From NCBI GenBank assembly GCA_036852015.1, contig JAANDG010000291.1, positions 111,852-175,851 of the forward strand: DNA of 64,000 nt, given 5' to 3'. The position numbers and the translations under genes were made by a program. Under the pieces are notes generated by a model that searched no databases, had not been told where the DNA came from, and saw nothing but the letters and a program-made list of their open reading frames with translations. This stretch comes from Pelodera strongyloides. Taxonomy: Eukaryota; Nematoda; Chromadorea; Rhabditida; Rhabditidae. This document shows, in pieces, positions 1-9,655 of the stretch. Position 1 is the first letter of the stretch; each line of letters starts with the position of its first letter.

Positions 1-86
1 CTTGGAAGGCGTTAGATGAAGGATATTCTTGATATGTGATGAATAAAGAGTTTTATTTGTAGTGGTCTCTTGTTCAGAATAGATGA

Positions 87-397
87 TATACCATACTTAG
101 GCTTATGCAAACGCTAAGTATGGTATATCATCTGTACGCTTTGTGTCTTATAATCACAGGAGCTTTGTGTCTTATAATCACTAATTAATTCTGAAATAAA
201 CATTCCCTAAGTTAGTTTATAGAAATGTTTAGAAATGTTTATTAGACTCTTATAAAGAGCGCAACGCCATAAGAGCTGTTTCATGTGGCATCGAAAGTTT
301 CATCATGTGGACTTCTGCCCTTGTGAAAAATAAGGGGAATCTCCTCTAAGGGCGCATTCGAGATGGACATTTCCGGGAAAGAAAAAGAAAACTTTTG
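87..397 (+). repeat. 311-bp direct repeat A, left copy
   Basis: This copy matches 5237-5547 over the same length. It begins with a hairpin whose arms are 82-100 and 114-132, a 19-base perfect stem that includes five bases (82-86) lying outside the shared repeat. Repeat B follows at once, the two overlapping by TTTTG. Confidence 0.9.
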
Positions 398-592
398 TGG
401 CTCGTTTCGACCTGTTCCTTTCAGAAACAGCTCTCACTCACACACAAAATCTCAGTTTTGTGCTTATTCCACTGACCAAATAATTACCAATAAATCAAAC
501 TTCAAACATTCACTAGCATCCGAACTTAAGGTAAACGGTTTATTGATTTTCAGACGGTTTCAGACGGTAAACGGTTTATTGATTTTCAGAGC
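393..592 (+). repeat. Split repeat B of the DIRS/PAT element, outer copy
   Basis: This matches the internal copy at 2302-2466. It differs by an internal duplication of about 38 bases (around 529-592) that repeats GTAAACGGTTTATTGATTTT. Confidence 0.85.
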
Positions 593-923
593 ACTTGACC
601 AATGATAACTTTAATATAACTACTAATATAAGCACTATACTTATAAACACGAAAACAATAGAGACACGAAAAAACTATGTAGAAGTGCTAATTTCTACCA
701 CACCCTTACTGGGAACTAAACTATTAAAAACTAGCTACTGTAAAACGCGGGGTAAAAACAATCTCCAAGAGGTAACAATTGAACAAACACCGAAAAAGAA
801 AACAAAAATCTATTCACAGAGCGAGATCCCTGACGCAACGACCGGTAACTAGCGTCTACCTTAACATAAACAGAAACATAAAACGTGGCTAGGCAACACC
901 AAAATAAGAGCTATGAGAAAATG

Positions 924-2158
924 TTACACAAGGGCAGTACATCCTCCCTGGGCTCCCTTCGAATCCCGTAAGTAAGGGGCAATTCCCGCGGACGAGAGCC
1001 ATCTTCCCCTCCTCTGCAGAGCTTCCAGCGGGGTCCCTCGAGCAGCTTCTGTCGTTGCAGCTCCAGCTCTGAAAGAGTGGGATGTGAGTTCCGGGAATCC
1101 GAGCTTAGATGCGAGAAGTTTAATTCTAGACTGTGCTGTGGCTCGTGATATATGAGCGCCAGCCCGCCTTCCTCGAAATAGGAAACCTTGTTCAGTGGTT
1201 CTGGACACTGCCCATTTGTTCCACAAATCCCTGCTTTGCGAACCGTTTGGCAGACAAATCGTAGTGGAACGGCCCTTGCCCAATTGGTCGTTTTTCGCCC
1301 GCCGTATAGCAAGTTCAAATTCCTCACCCTTGATAGTGATGTCTTCCCATCTCAGCTGGACAAGCTCCGAGACACGCAGCAGCGCCGCGTACAGTAGCAC
1401 AGCCATCACGGCAGTATCGATGTCCTTTTGGGAGGCAGATGATAGCCCGTACTCGATGAAGGCTTGCAATTTGGATAGATCTGCTGGGCTCTTGTGAATG
1501 GTAGGCACCGTCCGTCTTTTCGCATCTCGGATAGCCGCCACCACTCTATCCACCTCCGGTGGGAGCGGCCCATACATCCACTGCAAACGAATAAAAAAAT
1601 AAATAAATTGCAAAACCCCACTTTGTTTAAATTTCTTCTCTACATATACGCCATTCCCGGCTAATGAAAATTTGGAAAAATCCTAGCTACACGGATACGG
1701 CCCCTGTACCCCTGTTCTCCGTCACCACTTGCAAAAATTCAATTTGTGATAAGGATGCAGTCCTTCCCATAAATGCCGTCTCTCAAAACTAATTTTACCT
1801 TAAACGAAGCGATCTGCAGCTGAACACTGGCAGGGCCCACGATCGCGTTCCGGTGCAGCAAATACAGAATTAACGAGTTAGCGTCCTCCTGACTGAACCC
1901 ATTTGACTGTGCAAACTGGCGCCGCGATCTTTCCAACTGCGTATAGATCTTAACCGTCGATGGCGCGCGTTCCGTATTCGCAATCCCGTGGATCACCGTG
2001 ATCAGATCCCGTCTCCCCACTGTCCTGCACAAGTCCATCACTGCCGACCACTTCCGCGGTACTGAAAACAATATGGTGTACATCAACCTTTGGGAGGGTG
2101 GGATTTGGGCTTCCCCTCTTAAACAAAGAACAAAAACGGTCAACGCTCTGGTAACCAA
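924..2158 (-). CDS. Tyrosine recombinase of the DIRS/PAT element, two exons or broken
   Basis: The N-terminal, core-binding-like part lies at 2158-1739 (STVKIYTQLERSRRQF region). The catalytic part lies at 1613-924. The catalytic part shows the R-HxxR-W-Y set of tyrosine recombinases: Arg in LLYAALLRVSEL, HSFRAG, the Trp of RGRWLSS and the Tyr of APYLRD. This enzyme would integrate a circular cDNA, as in the DIRS family. Between the parts is an AT-rich stretch (about 1600-1740) ending in a good minus-strand acceptor, TTCGTTTGCAG, just before WMYGPLP. An intron is plausible, though I could not fix the donor. The alternative is a frameshifted gene. Confidence 0.85.
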
Positions 2159-2170
2159 CAGACCAGAATG
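2115..2170 (+). repeat. Split repeat C of the DIRS/PAT element, internal copy
   Basis: These 56 bases are identical to 5180-5235, starting CCTCTTAAACAAAGAACA and ending GACCAGAATG. They lie at the start of the recombinase frame. Confidence 0.88.
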
Positions 2171-2301
2171 AATAAAAAATTCATCTTTTCTTGAAAAGTG
2201 CGTTCAAAATCCGCGCGGTTACTGTAGCACTGCAAACCGCGCTGTGGGACCCTATCTACCCACCGAATAGAAAAGGAACTCGGAATATCACAAAACAACA
2301 A

Positions 2302-2466
2302 TTTTGTGGCTCGTTTCGACCTGTTCCTTTCAGAAACAGCTCTCACTCACACACAAAATCTCAGTTTTGTGCTTATTCCACTGACCAAATAATTACCAAT
2401 AAATCAAACTTCAAACATTCACTAGCATCCGAACTTAAGGTAAACGGTTTATTGATTTTCAGAGCA
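2302..2466 (+). repeat. Split repeat B of the DIRS/PAT element, internal copy
   Basis: This is the copy of 393-592 without the internal duplication. It lies 131 bases from internal repeat C (2115-2170), forming the internal complementary region expected of split-direct-repeat elements. Confidence 0.85.
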
Positions 2467-3678
2467 GAAATCAATTAAGTCGTTGATTATTGGAAATCGA
2501 AATGTAGAAATATGAAAGGTGGACATAGAATATTTCGAGCAAAACGCCCGTGCGCCTGATTTGCTGGGAATTAAGATATTTGAACCCTTTGCGAACTCAA
2601 GAGTATCCTTCACGAAGGATCTATACCTGCCCTCCGCGTCAACAATCATAGGCCATGCTGGGTGAGATGTCCACTTGGGCATACCCAGAATACCCCTGGC
2701 AGCGTATCTACGCGCAAAAAGTAAAGCTTTCCCAATTAAATGAGGCGGGGGCACCAACCAAATTCTCCCTGATTTCCAGAAAGCGGGAGTACTGAAGGCG
2801 TCCACACCTGCCGATCCTGGGCTCGGCCATCTGGAAATGAAAGATGAACACTTCGCATTTGATTCGTCCGCAAACAAATCAATAGTGGTGGTTCCAAAAC
2901 GGTGCTGGACTATTTCTGCTACCCTATCCTGTACTGCCCAGTCACCCCAGTCCTTTACCCTGCTCATAGCGTCTGCTTCCTGGTTTTCCTCTCTTGGAAG
3001 CCACTCAAAAAACAAATTAAGATCATTTTCTCGTTGTATTTCGTACACCGCTAACGCTAAGTCTTGCAGTTCCCGTTTCATGCTTCCCTTCTTCAAAATG
3101 GCAACAGCTGCTTGATTGTCCGAATACAAAGTTATAGCACATTTCACGCTAGTCAAACGCGGGAGAAAAGACCTAATACCAAATAAAGCCGCTCTCAACT
3201 CTCGGTTTGTGCTAGATAAGCTAATCTCAGCGTCTTCAAATTGAGAACAAGTGCGCCATATTTCCTCCTGATCTAACTGAAACACCGCCCCCATACCTGA
3301 CGCGGACGCGTCTGTGAATATACTAGCCATCCTAGATCCTTCTGCCCCTGGTAAAGACCTAAACAAACCTTCTGACAGCTTAGACGACCAATAATCCCAT
3401 TCTCGCCGTTCGTCTTCAGAACCCATGACCTTTCCGTTTGAAACCTGCGAGCGCTGCACCTCGGCCACCGTACTACTCGTTGCACGAGTCATCAGAACTG
3501 CATCTGCAACAACGACATGCATAGAAATCACACTACCAATAAAAGATCTCCGGTCCTCGACCGTTGGTTTCAATGACCCTCTCAGGGTATTCAGCTTTCT
3601 CAAAGCTTTCTCTGCACGTTTCCTCGAAACGGCAACACGGGCCTCGCCCAAATCAATTTCATAGCCAAGAAACAGCAA
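2449..3678 (-). CDS. RNase H region and C-terminal extension of the DIRS/PAT polyprotein
   Basis: This 409-residue frame starts at the RT connection (LFLGYEIDLGEA). It carries an RNase H fold with its four acidic residues visible: the Asp of FTDASASGMGA (about residue 142), the Glu of TNRELRAAL, the Asp of LYSDNQAAV and the Asp of EADAMSR. The following segment, with TIDLFADESNAKC and VDAFSTPAFW, is the conserved stretch usual after RNase H in DIRS-type Pol proteins. The frame ends at 2449, so its last codons run into internal repeat B (2302-2466). It would normally be fused to the RT and is separated here by a one-base shift. Confidence 0.85.
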   Translation of the reverse strand: MLFLGYEIDLGEARVAVSRKRAEKALRKLNTLRGSLKPTVEDRRSFIGSVISMHVVVADAVLMTRATSSTVAEVQRSQVSNGKVMGSEDERREWDYWSSKLSEGLFRSLPGAEGSRMASIFTDASASGMGAVFQLDQEEIWRTCSQFEDAEISLSSTNRELRAALFGIRSFLPRLTSVKCAITLYSDNQAAVAILKKGSMKRELQDLALAVYEIQRENDLNLFFEWLPREENQEADAMSRVKDWGDWAVQDRVAEIVQHRFGTTTIDLFADESNAKCSSFISRWPSPGSAGVDAFSTPAFWKSGRIWLVPPPHLIGKALLFARRYAARGILGMPKWTSHPAWPMIVDAEGRYRSFVKDTLEFAKGSNILIPSKSGARAFCSKYSMSTFHISTFRFPIINDLIDFCSENQ

Positions 3679-4676
3679 CTTTTTGTACCGGCGTTAAAAT
3701 GCTCTTCTCTACAGCAAGCGTGACCCCGGCCTTTTCTAAATCACGCACGACTGATTTAATCGCTAGCTCAGCACTGAATTGCGACTCACAGAAAATTAAT
3801 CCGTCATCAATGTACAAACATATTGGGATACCTTGCTCCCTCCATTTTCTAACTAGTGGCCTAAATAGCTTATTAAAGAGCCATGGTGCGGGAGATAAAC
3901 CGAAAGGCAACACCAGAAACTTGAAAAACATCTCCTGACCTTGGAAAAACCACCTAAACCCCATAAACTTTTGTGTGTTTGGTGCTAACTTCACGTGGTG
4001 GTACCCCGAACGAAAATCAAATTTTCCCATAAAACCGCCCGGAGGCAACAAATCAACTATGGTCGAAACATCTTCTAACCTGAAATTAGTTTTGGAAAGA
4101 AAAGTGTTAAAGGTAAGACAGATCCAAAATCATACGGGGCTTTTCGCCTTCTGCCACCAACAGTGGCGACACGCAAAGCAGCTCCGCCTGCTCCACTACA
4201 CAAATGGCTCCATCCCCCAACAGTTTGCTAATTTCCGCCTCTACAAAATTTGCATTCCTAATGGCACTAGTTCTATTTTCCTCCCACACTCTAGGAACAA
4301 AAATTGAATGAAATGATAAGGAATAGCCATTGCGAATTACATCCAGCTGCCACTCCGACGCCCCAATTTTTTCCCAAAACTTCCAACTCTTGGAAAACTT
4401 ATCAGCTATAGACTCACCAGATCTGCGCTCTGCACTGCGGACGGGTGTGGCCGACTTGGTGGCACCGGTAGCAACGCACGATTTGGCCATTCGGCGCATC
4501 GCGAGAAGATTGGCGATCTTGTCGATAACCGTAGGGACGACTGACTGCGAGCTCCCTCCTGATCGACTGGAGTTCCCTGGCCAAGGAATCGTGGGACGAG
4601 GGACGGCCAAATCCTTCGCCCCTTTGTCGAAAGGGCACCTCCGCGGGGACAAACTTTCTCTTTCTCGATGCGGCAC
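3659..4676 (-). pseudogene. RT: Reverse transcriptase of the DIRS/PAT element, frameshifted
   Basis: Two adjacent frames make one RT. The first runs to a stop at 4107, with the RT-typical ILDLSYL just before it. The second carries on with NTFLSK, the block FDFRSGYHHVKL, LPFGLSPAPWLFNK and the catalytic YIDD box (LYIDDGLIF). A one-nucleotide shift at about 4105-4110 (TACCTTTAACAC on the minus strand) separates them. A second one-base shift at about 3680-3690, in an A5 run, separates the RT from LFLGYEID, which opens the RNase H part. The catalytic residues are intact, so damage is limited to the two indels. A homopolymer sequencing error could explain the second one. The first 260 bases overlap gag in another frame. 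Confidence 0.85.
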
Positions 4677-5043
4677 TCGTAGCCGACGACAAAGCAGAGG
4701 CCAACAAGAGAGTATTAGAGGCTGGCTCTGGACCCTGAGCCTTGCTAATGCGGTTTACTAACTCAACTGTATTAAAAATATTTGGGTCCCGGTCCGCGGC
4801 TGATAATAGAGCATTACGCTCCGCAAGCAGCGAAATCGCCTTAGAAACAGGTTCTGGAGGGTCCTTTAACTCCAGCAACGCCGACAAAACGGAAACATTG
4901 AACTCGCACTGCAGTTGAAACGCTTTCTTTTCAAGAACCGGGACCGACAAAAGTTCGCGCTTTTTCTCTACTCTTTGACTCTCTTGTAGCATGCTCTCCC
5001 GAATCTGCTCAAGAATTTCCTTGGCAACTTCTGAGTCCGCCAT
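4414..5043 (-). CDS. gag: Gag-like protein of the DIRS/PAT element, with CCHC zinc knuckle
   Basis: This 209-residue reading frame starts MADSEVAKEILEQI and ends just after a zinc knuckle, CYRCHQVGHTRPQC (C-x2-C-x4-H-x4-C), at about residues 190-203. The N-terminal part is charged and helical-looking (residues 1-80), with a basic Arg/Ser-rich stretch before the knuckle. The knuckle and its place upstream of the RT support a nucleocapsid-like, RNA-binding role. The start lies 137 bases inside the right-hand C repeat. The RT frame begins in another frame overlapping the second half of gag, so RT may be made by frameshifting or re-initiation; that is inference. Confidence 0.82.
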   Translation of the reverse strand: MADSEVAKEILEQIRESMLQESQRVEKKRELLSVPVLEKKAFQLQCEFNVSVLSALLELKDPPEPVSKAISLLAERNALLSAADRDPNIFNTVELVNRISKAQGPEPASNTLLLASALSSATSAASRKRKFVPAEVPFRQRGEGFGRPSSHDSLARELQSIRRELAVSRPYGYRQDRQSSRDAPNGQIVRCYRCHQVGHTRPQCRAQIW

Positions 5044-5179
5044 TATGACTAAAGTAGCAAAATTAATTATTACCTACGTGAAAACAAAACACAATATGCA
5101 ATCAACACGATAAATCGAAAATTTTTCTCTACAAACCACCAGGAACTAATAACCTAAACAAAACCAAAAACTTAAACAA

Positions 5180-5235
5180 CCTCTTAAACAAAGAACAAAA
5201 ACGGTCAACGCTCTGGTAACCAACAGACCAGAATG
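5180..5235 (+). repeat. Split repeat C of the DIRS/PAT element, terminal copy
   Basis: These 56 bases are identical to 2115-2170 and lie upstream of gag on the minus strand, directly abutting repeat A at 5237. Confidence 0.88.
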
Positions 5236-5236
5236 G

Positions 5237-5547
5237 TATACCATACTTAGGCTTATGCAAACGCTAAGTATGGTATATCATCTGTACGCTTTGTGTCTTA
5301 TAATCACAGGAGCTTTGTGTCTTATAATCACTAATTAATTCTGAAATAAACATTCCCTAAGTTAGTTTATAGAAATGTTTAGAAATGTTTATTAGACTCT
5401 TATAAAGAGCGCAACGCCATAAGAGCTGTTTCATGTGGCATCGAAAGTTTCATCATGTGGACTTCTGCCCTTGTGAAAAATAAGGGGAATCTCCTCTAAG
5501 GGCGCATTCGAGATGGACATTTCCGGGAAAGAAAAAGAAAACTTTTG
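5237..5547 (+). repeat. 311-bp direct repeat A, right copy
   Basis: This is the second copy of the repeat at 87-397, joined directly to the 56-bp repeat C (5180-5235). Only the 14-base core of the terminal hairpin is complete here, because sequence left of 5237 no longer pairs. Beyond 5547 the sequence continues into a region (5683-5735) with an inverted partial match to the end of A (GAGATGGACA / TGTCCATCTC). Confidence 0.9.
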
Positions 5548-6766
5548 GTTCAAGATGCATTTCACCAGAAAAGAATGCAATGGCCACGCATACACATGCG
5601 AATGATCGATTGATTTTAGTTTCAATTACGGTACGTTTGAGTTTTCGGCAATTATTTTGCATGTAATTAATTTTTTCCCGGTGTCCATCTCGAACCACTT
5701 TTTTCTTTTCTTTTCCGGAAAATGTCCATCAAAATGTCCCTAATACATGCAGCTGCAGCATTCGCTTATTGATTTGATTTGATTGGGCAGATAAGAAGTA
5801 AGCTATAGAAACAGATCAGATATAAAGAAATCTTTTTAATATAGAGTATTCAACTTTGTTGCGAAGCATATGTATAGTTTAATCTTCTTCCACGTCATGC
5901 ATAGATAAGTGAAAAGTTGTATTTTTTTCGTTATTTTTCACTCACTACCGGGCTTTCCCAGAATCCAAAAAATTGCGTGATTCTGACAATACTACCGTAT
6001 TTTTGCACGAAAAATTCAATATGAAAATTAAAAAAATGTACGTGTACGTCCAAAATACTGTAAATTTTCACCATACTTGGAAACTCCATACATGATTTAG
6101 CCGGTGACTCGAAACCTAATTGTAATGTTTTTTCATTCACAACGAGTCAATCGTGTTCCAAACTACAATATAATCGTTGATTCACACTTGAGTACAAGTT
6201 AATTGCCCGAATTACCCGTCACTGAAAGACAATTAACCTAAAGTTAATTGCCCGACAGATAATTGAATGGGCGGCATATTTTCAAAAGTGAGTCAAATTT
6301 TTATAATACTGATAATTTTTGGTCTTTTATCACTCTTACTTGCAATACATTATTCAACAAGTTTTCTTTTGTTTTGTTTGGAAGAAAAGATCTAGACGTA
6401 TTGTGAGCGCCATTCAGCCGCTACTCTTCATAGTCTCATGAAACGTATATGACGGCGCAGTGTTTCATGAGATGAGTCATATAAGCCTTTTCGACAGCCG
6501 CACCAAAACACTAAAAATTAGCATAATCATCAGACATGCAAATCAATTTTAACATACGAATTTGTGATTAGACAGCCGAATCAGTTCAGAACAGTCGTCT
6601 CTGGCATAAAGGTCTCTTCTCTTTACTCGTGTTTCATGCATCTGCTGCTGTCGTACTGTATAATAATGTTTGTCTTTCTCTATTAGTTTGCTAGTATTAA
6701 ATCTTGATCAGCTATGTGTTGCACTAGTGGTTTATATTATTCGTAATGAAATTTTCAAATTTTTAG
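5548..6766. other. Intergenic DNA with MITE fragments
   Basis: No gene is seen. 5940-6090 holds a decayed copy of the family that ends in GGAAACCCCAT: it has an ATACTACCGTATTTTTGCACG-type interior and ends CTTGGAAACTCCAT. The rest is AT-rich and unassigned. Confidence 0.6.
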
Positions 6767-6907
6767 GTCCCCTTCAAAGGTACTGTGATCTACATTCCGG
6801 CGAACCAGGCCGTTACTGAAGGTCGCAACACTCTATTGTAACGCAACACTCCAGCACTTCAAGGATTGTACGGACTGTAAGTTACCGTTCTCTTTGTCGC
6901 ATAGTCC

Positions 6908-7206
6908 ATTATGGGGTTTCCACGTATGCGATTCGCACCTGCGAAAATGTCAAACCGCTGTCCATGTTCAAGTCATTTTACATGCATGTCAACTGCCTAC
7001 CGTAACCCATGCGAATCGCACGTTTGACATGGTCCTGCAGCGAAAGTGTATCAGATCCATACTATTTGAAATAAATCCGTACTATTTTGAAATAGATCCA
7101 TACTAGATCCAAAATCGCTGCGGGACCATGTCATTTACATCGACTCGAACATGAACAGCGGTTTGACATTTCGCAGGTGCGAATCGCATAAATGGAAACC
7201 CCATTA
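6908..7206. repeat. Palindromic MITE with GGGGTTTCC ends and a long unrelated interior
   Basis: The arms are ATTATGGGGTTTCCACGTATG at the left and ATGGAAACCCCATTA at the right. Inner arms pair as GCGATTCGCACCTGCGAAA and its complement near 7170-7190. The ends match the elements at 50926-51092, 51388-51534 and 59361-59518, but the interior differs. The element sits in the first intron of the exon-like series. Confidence 0.75.
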
Positions 7207-9478
7207 TTGCCTTACCTTTAAGAAAATTTAGATCACTGATTGACGCCTGTTATTTACTGTTTTGTACTTTACTGTAAAATGTAGGTCACTTTCTCCATGA
7301 TTCGCATATGTTACCTACGCTATTTAGTCCTTTACTATATTTTGTCATTTAGATGTCTTCAAGGTTCGTGCCCGGGAGTGAAGAAGGGAGGACCACTACT
7401 CTGTTTTGGCCAATATCAAAGCCACCCGTTCAACATCCTGCCATGTCGTCTTGCTCGTCCAGCTTGTCGCCCAGCTCCAGGACCTCGTCACTGAGTTCGT
7501 CGTCGAGGACAAGCATGGAGAGCTCAAGGGCTACGGACACGACGGTGGGCTTGGTTAAAGTATATCAATGATAAGGATTACAGTATAGTTTAATTTAACA
7601 CAGATGAACCAATTAACCGTTGAGATGCATCCACCAATACTCCTCTCTCGCGTTTTCTTGAGCACTATCAGAATCAACTTAACAAGTATGAACTTTTTTC
7701 TCAACACTCAAAACGCCGTTGTTTTGTTTTGTGTTTCTTTTCCCAGTAGGTAAGTCCCTTGTGCACCGAAAGATTTTTCTCCGGAAAATTATTTCTTCAA
7801 AAGTAGATTGTTTATTTTGGCATGAGTTGTAGGTTTCTACCCTTATTTCTTTTTTTTCTACTCCGCCCTTAAAGTATACTTGGCGCCTTCAAATAGGCGA
7901 TACAGTACGCCGGGCGCTGCTAATTTTTCCAAGTTTTCCTAAGCGTCCAGTGCTTTACTGATCAAAAAGCATTAGGTTACACTTGTACCTTTTGATTTTT
8001 GAAGGGCTAGGCTCTTGGAAGAACTTGGAAAAACCAGCTCAGTAGATTTTAGCTCTTTTGTTTGCTTATTGGTTTGCGCGAAAATGAATGCTCTCGAGAA
8101 AACGGGGAAAACCTAGATTTAATTAGTTTCTCAGCTAAATAATTAGTTTTTGTCAACAGTCCACCATTAACTATATTTTCTATACGGACAGCCTCGTGTG
8201 ACATGACCGTTCACTCAGTTTTCCTTTACATAGTATCATTTTCAATGGCTTTTTTTTCTGTAGGCAATCTGAGAGTTATACGCTCACAGGATGATTTATG
8301 TTCTCCGAATTATGCAAATGATTCCTGTTTTCTGTCCTTTTTAGGAGACTTCAACTTCGGAACACATGGACGAAAGACGACTGTATCACCACTGAGTGGA
8401 CCAACGCCCCCGATGGTGCCTCCAAGTAGTTCCGCCGTGAGTGGTTCCATGGAGACGGAATGGTCCGCAGAAAGAATCTGGTCATCGAGTACAACCCATG
8501 CTACCTTTGCAATAAACGACGTCGCCCAACTCGCCTCCGGGAACTCGCCCGTGCTCTTATTGCGACACTTGACGGAAGGAGCACATGTTTGAAGCAATGT
8601 TGTTTTAGTAAGCTTCTTTGTGGAATTTATGATGTAAACCTCTCTCATCATCTTCAGTTTTCTTGGTTTCTCTGACGTAGTCTCTGTGCTTATTGTTTGA
8701 ATTCGTTTCCAGATTCTAAATGTTTTGTTTCAGGTCGGAACGTCTGCAACTTCGAAGCATGACTGGTACGAAACATTTACCAACAGCCTGAAGACGTCCT
8801 ATCTGGGACTATCTGGGACCAGTGGAAGAATTGTGGAAGAATTGTATAGAAGTGTAGTAGTACTTCTGTCATGTTACCCTATCAACCTATCCTTTTTCGG
8901 ATGCTTCTAAACCTAAGAACTATAACCTCACTTTTAAATTTACCATTCAGGGTATCGTGCTCTGGACTCAAGGATGGACGACCATGACTCTGGCTAGTCG
9001 GGGAGCAGAGGAGTCGGCCAGCTTCTTCACGAGCTCATGTTCGTGCAAGTCGTCTAGCTGTCGAATCGGCTCGAGACACGCTTGTTCCTAATGTATTGTC
9101 AAGGTCCCACTCTTCATTCACGTGTGCTCACCCTTGAAAACATTAAAAGTAAGTTTTTTTACAATATTGTGTTGAGAAGCTCTCTCTCTTTTCCATTCGC
9201 ACTTTCACGCTCTGATCTACATATTCTGTTTCTCTGCCTTTCTCTCTTTGTGTTTGTTTGAAGTCATACCATACCCATATTTTAAATTCCCTGTTTCAGG
9301 TCAGAAAGTCTGCAACTTCGAAGGACGTTGAAATGCATCACTGGTATGGTACTTGGACAACGAGCAACAGCTGAAGCCTGAAGACGTCAAGCAATTTGTC
9401 ATGTGGAACTTGTCGTGTGCCCGGGTCTGGACCTCAAACTCTCTGCGTCTTTTCTCTATATTTCTCTGAACTTACTAA

Positions 9479-9655
9479 CTCGCGCACTCTCGCTCTCGCT
9501 GCCAATCGCGCGCTCTCGCTCTGGCTCCCTCTCGCGCGCTCTCGCTCTGACTCCCTCTCGCGCCCTCTCTCTTTCGCTCTCGCTTGCGCGCTCTCGCTCC
9601 CTTTCCCTCTCGCGCGCTCTCGCTCCTTCTCGACCCCTCTATCTCTCTCTCCTTT
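9479..9655. repeat. CTCTCGCG-type low-complexity tract
   Basis: This is a tandem, degenerate CGCGCTCTCGCTC array. It opens long Ser/Leu/Arg-only frames on both strands, which are compositional and not genes. Confidence 0.85.

Larger units (their letters stand above)
87..5547 (-). mobile_element. DIRS/PAT-like tyrosine-recombinase retrotransposon
   Basis: On the minus strand the order is gag (5043-4414), reverse transcriptase (about 4676-3659), RNase H (to 2449), then a tyrosine recombinase (2158-924). This is the DIRS order, without an aspartate integrase. Repeats seen directly: 56-bp repeat C at 2115-2170 and 5180-5235; repeat B at 393-592 and 2302-2466; and a 311-bp direct repeat A at 87-397 and 5237-5547. 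C at one end, C plus B internally and B at the other end match the split direct repeats known from PAT-type elements. A is additional. The RT frame is broken twice, so this copy is probably dead or carries sequence errors. No methyltransferase domain was seen. The group assignment is firm; the exact element ends are not, because A may be flanking DNA. Confidence 0.9.
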
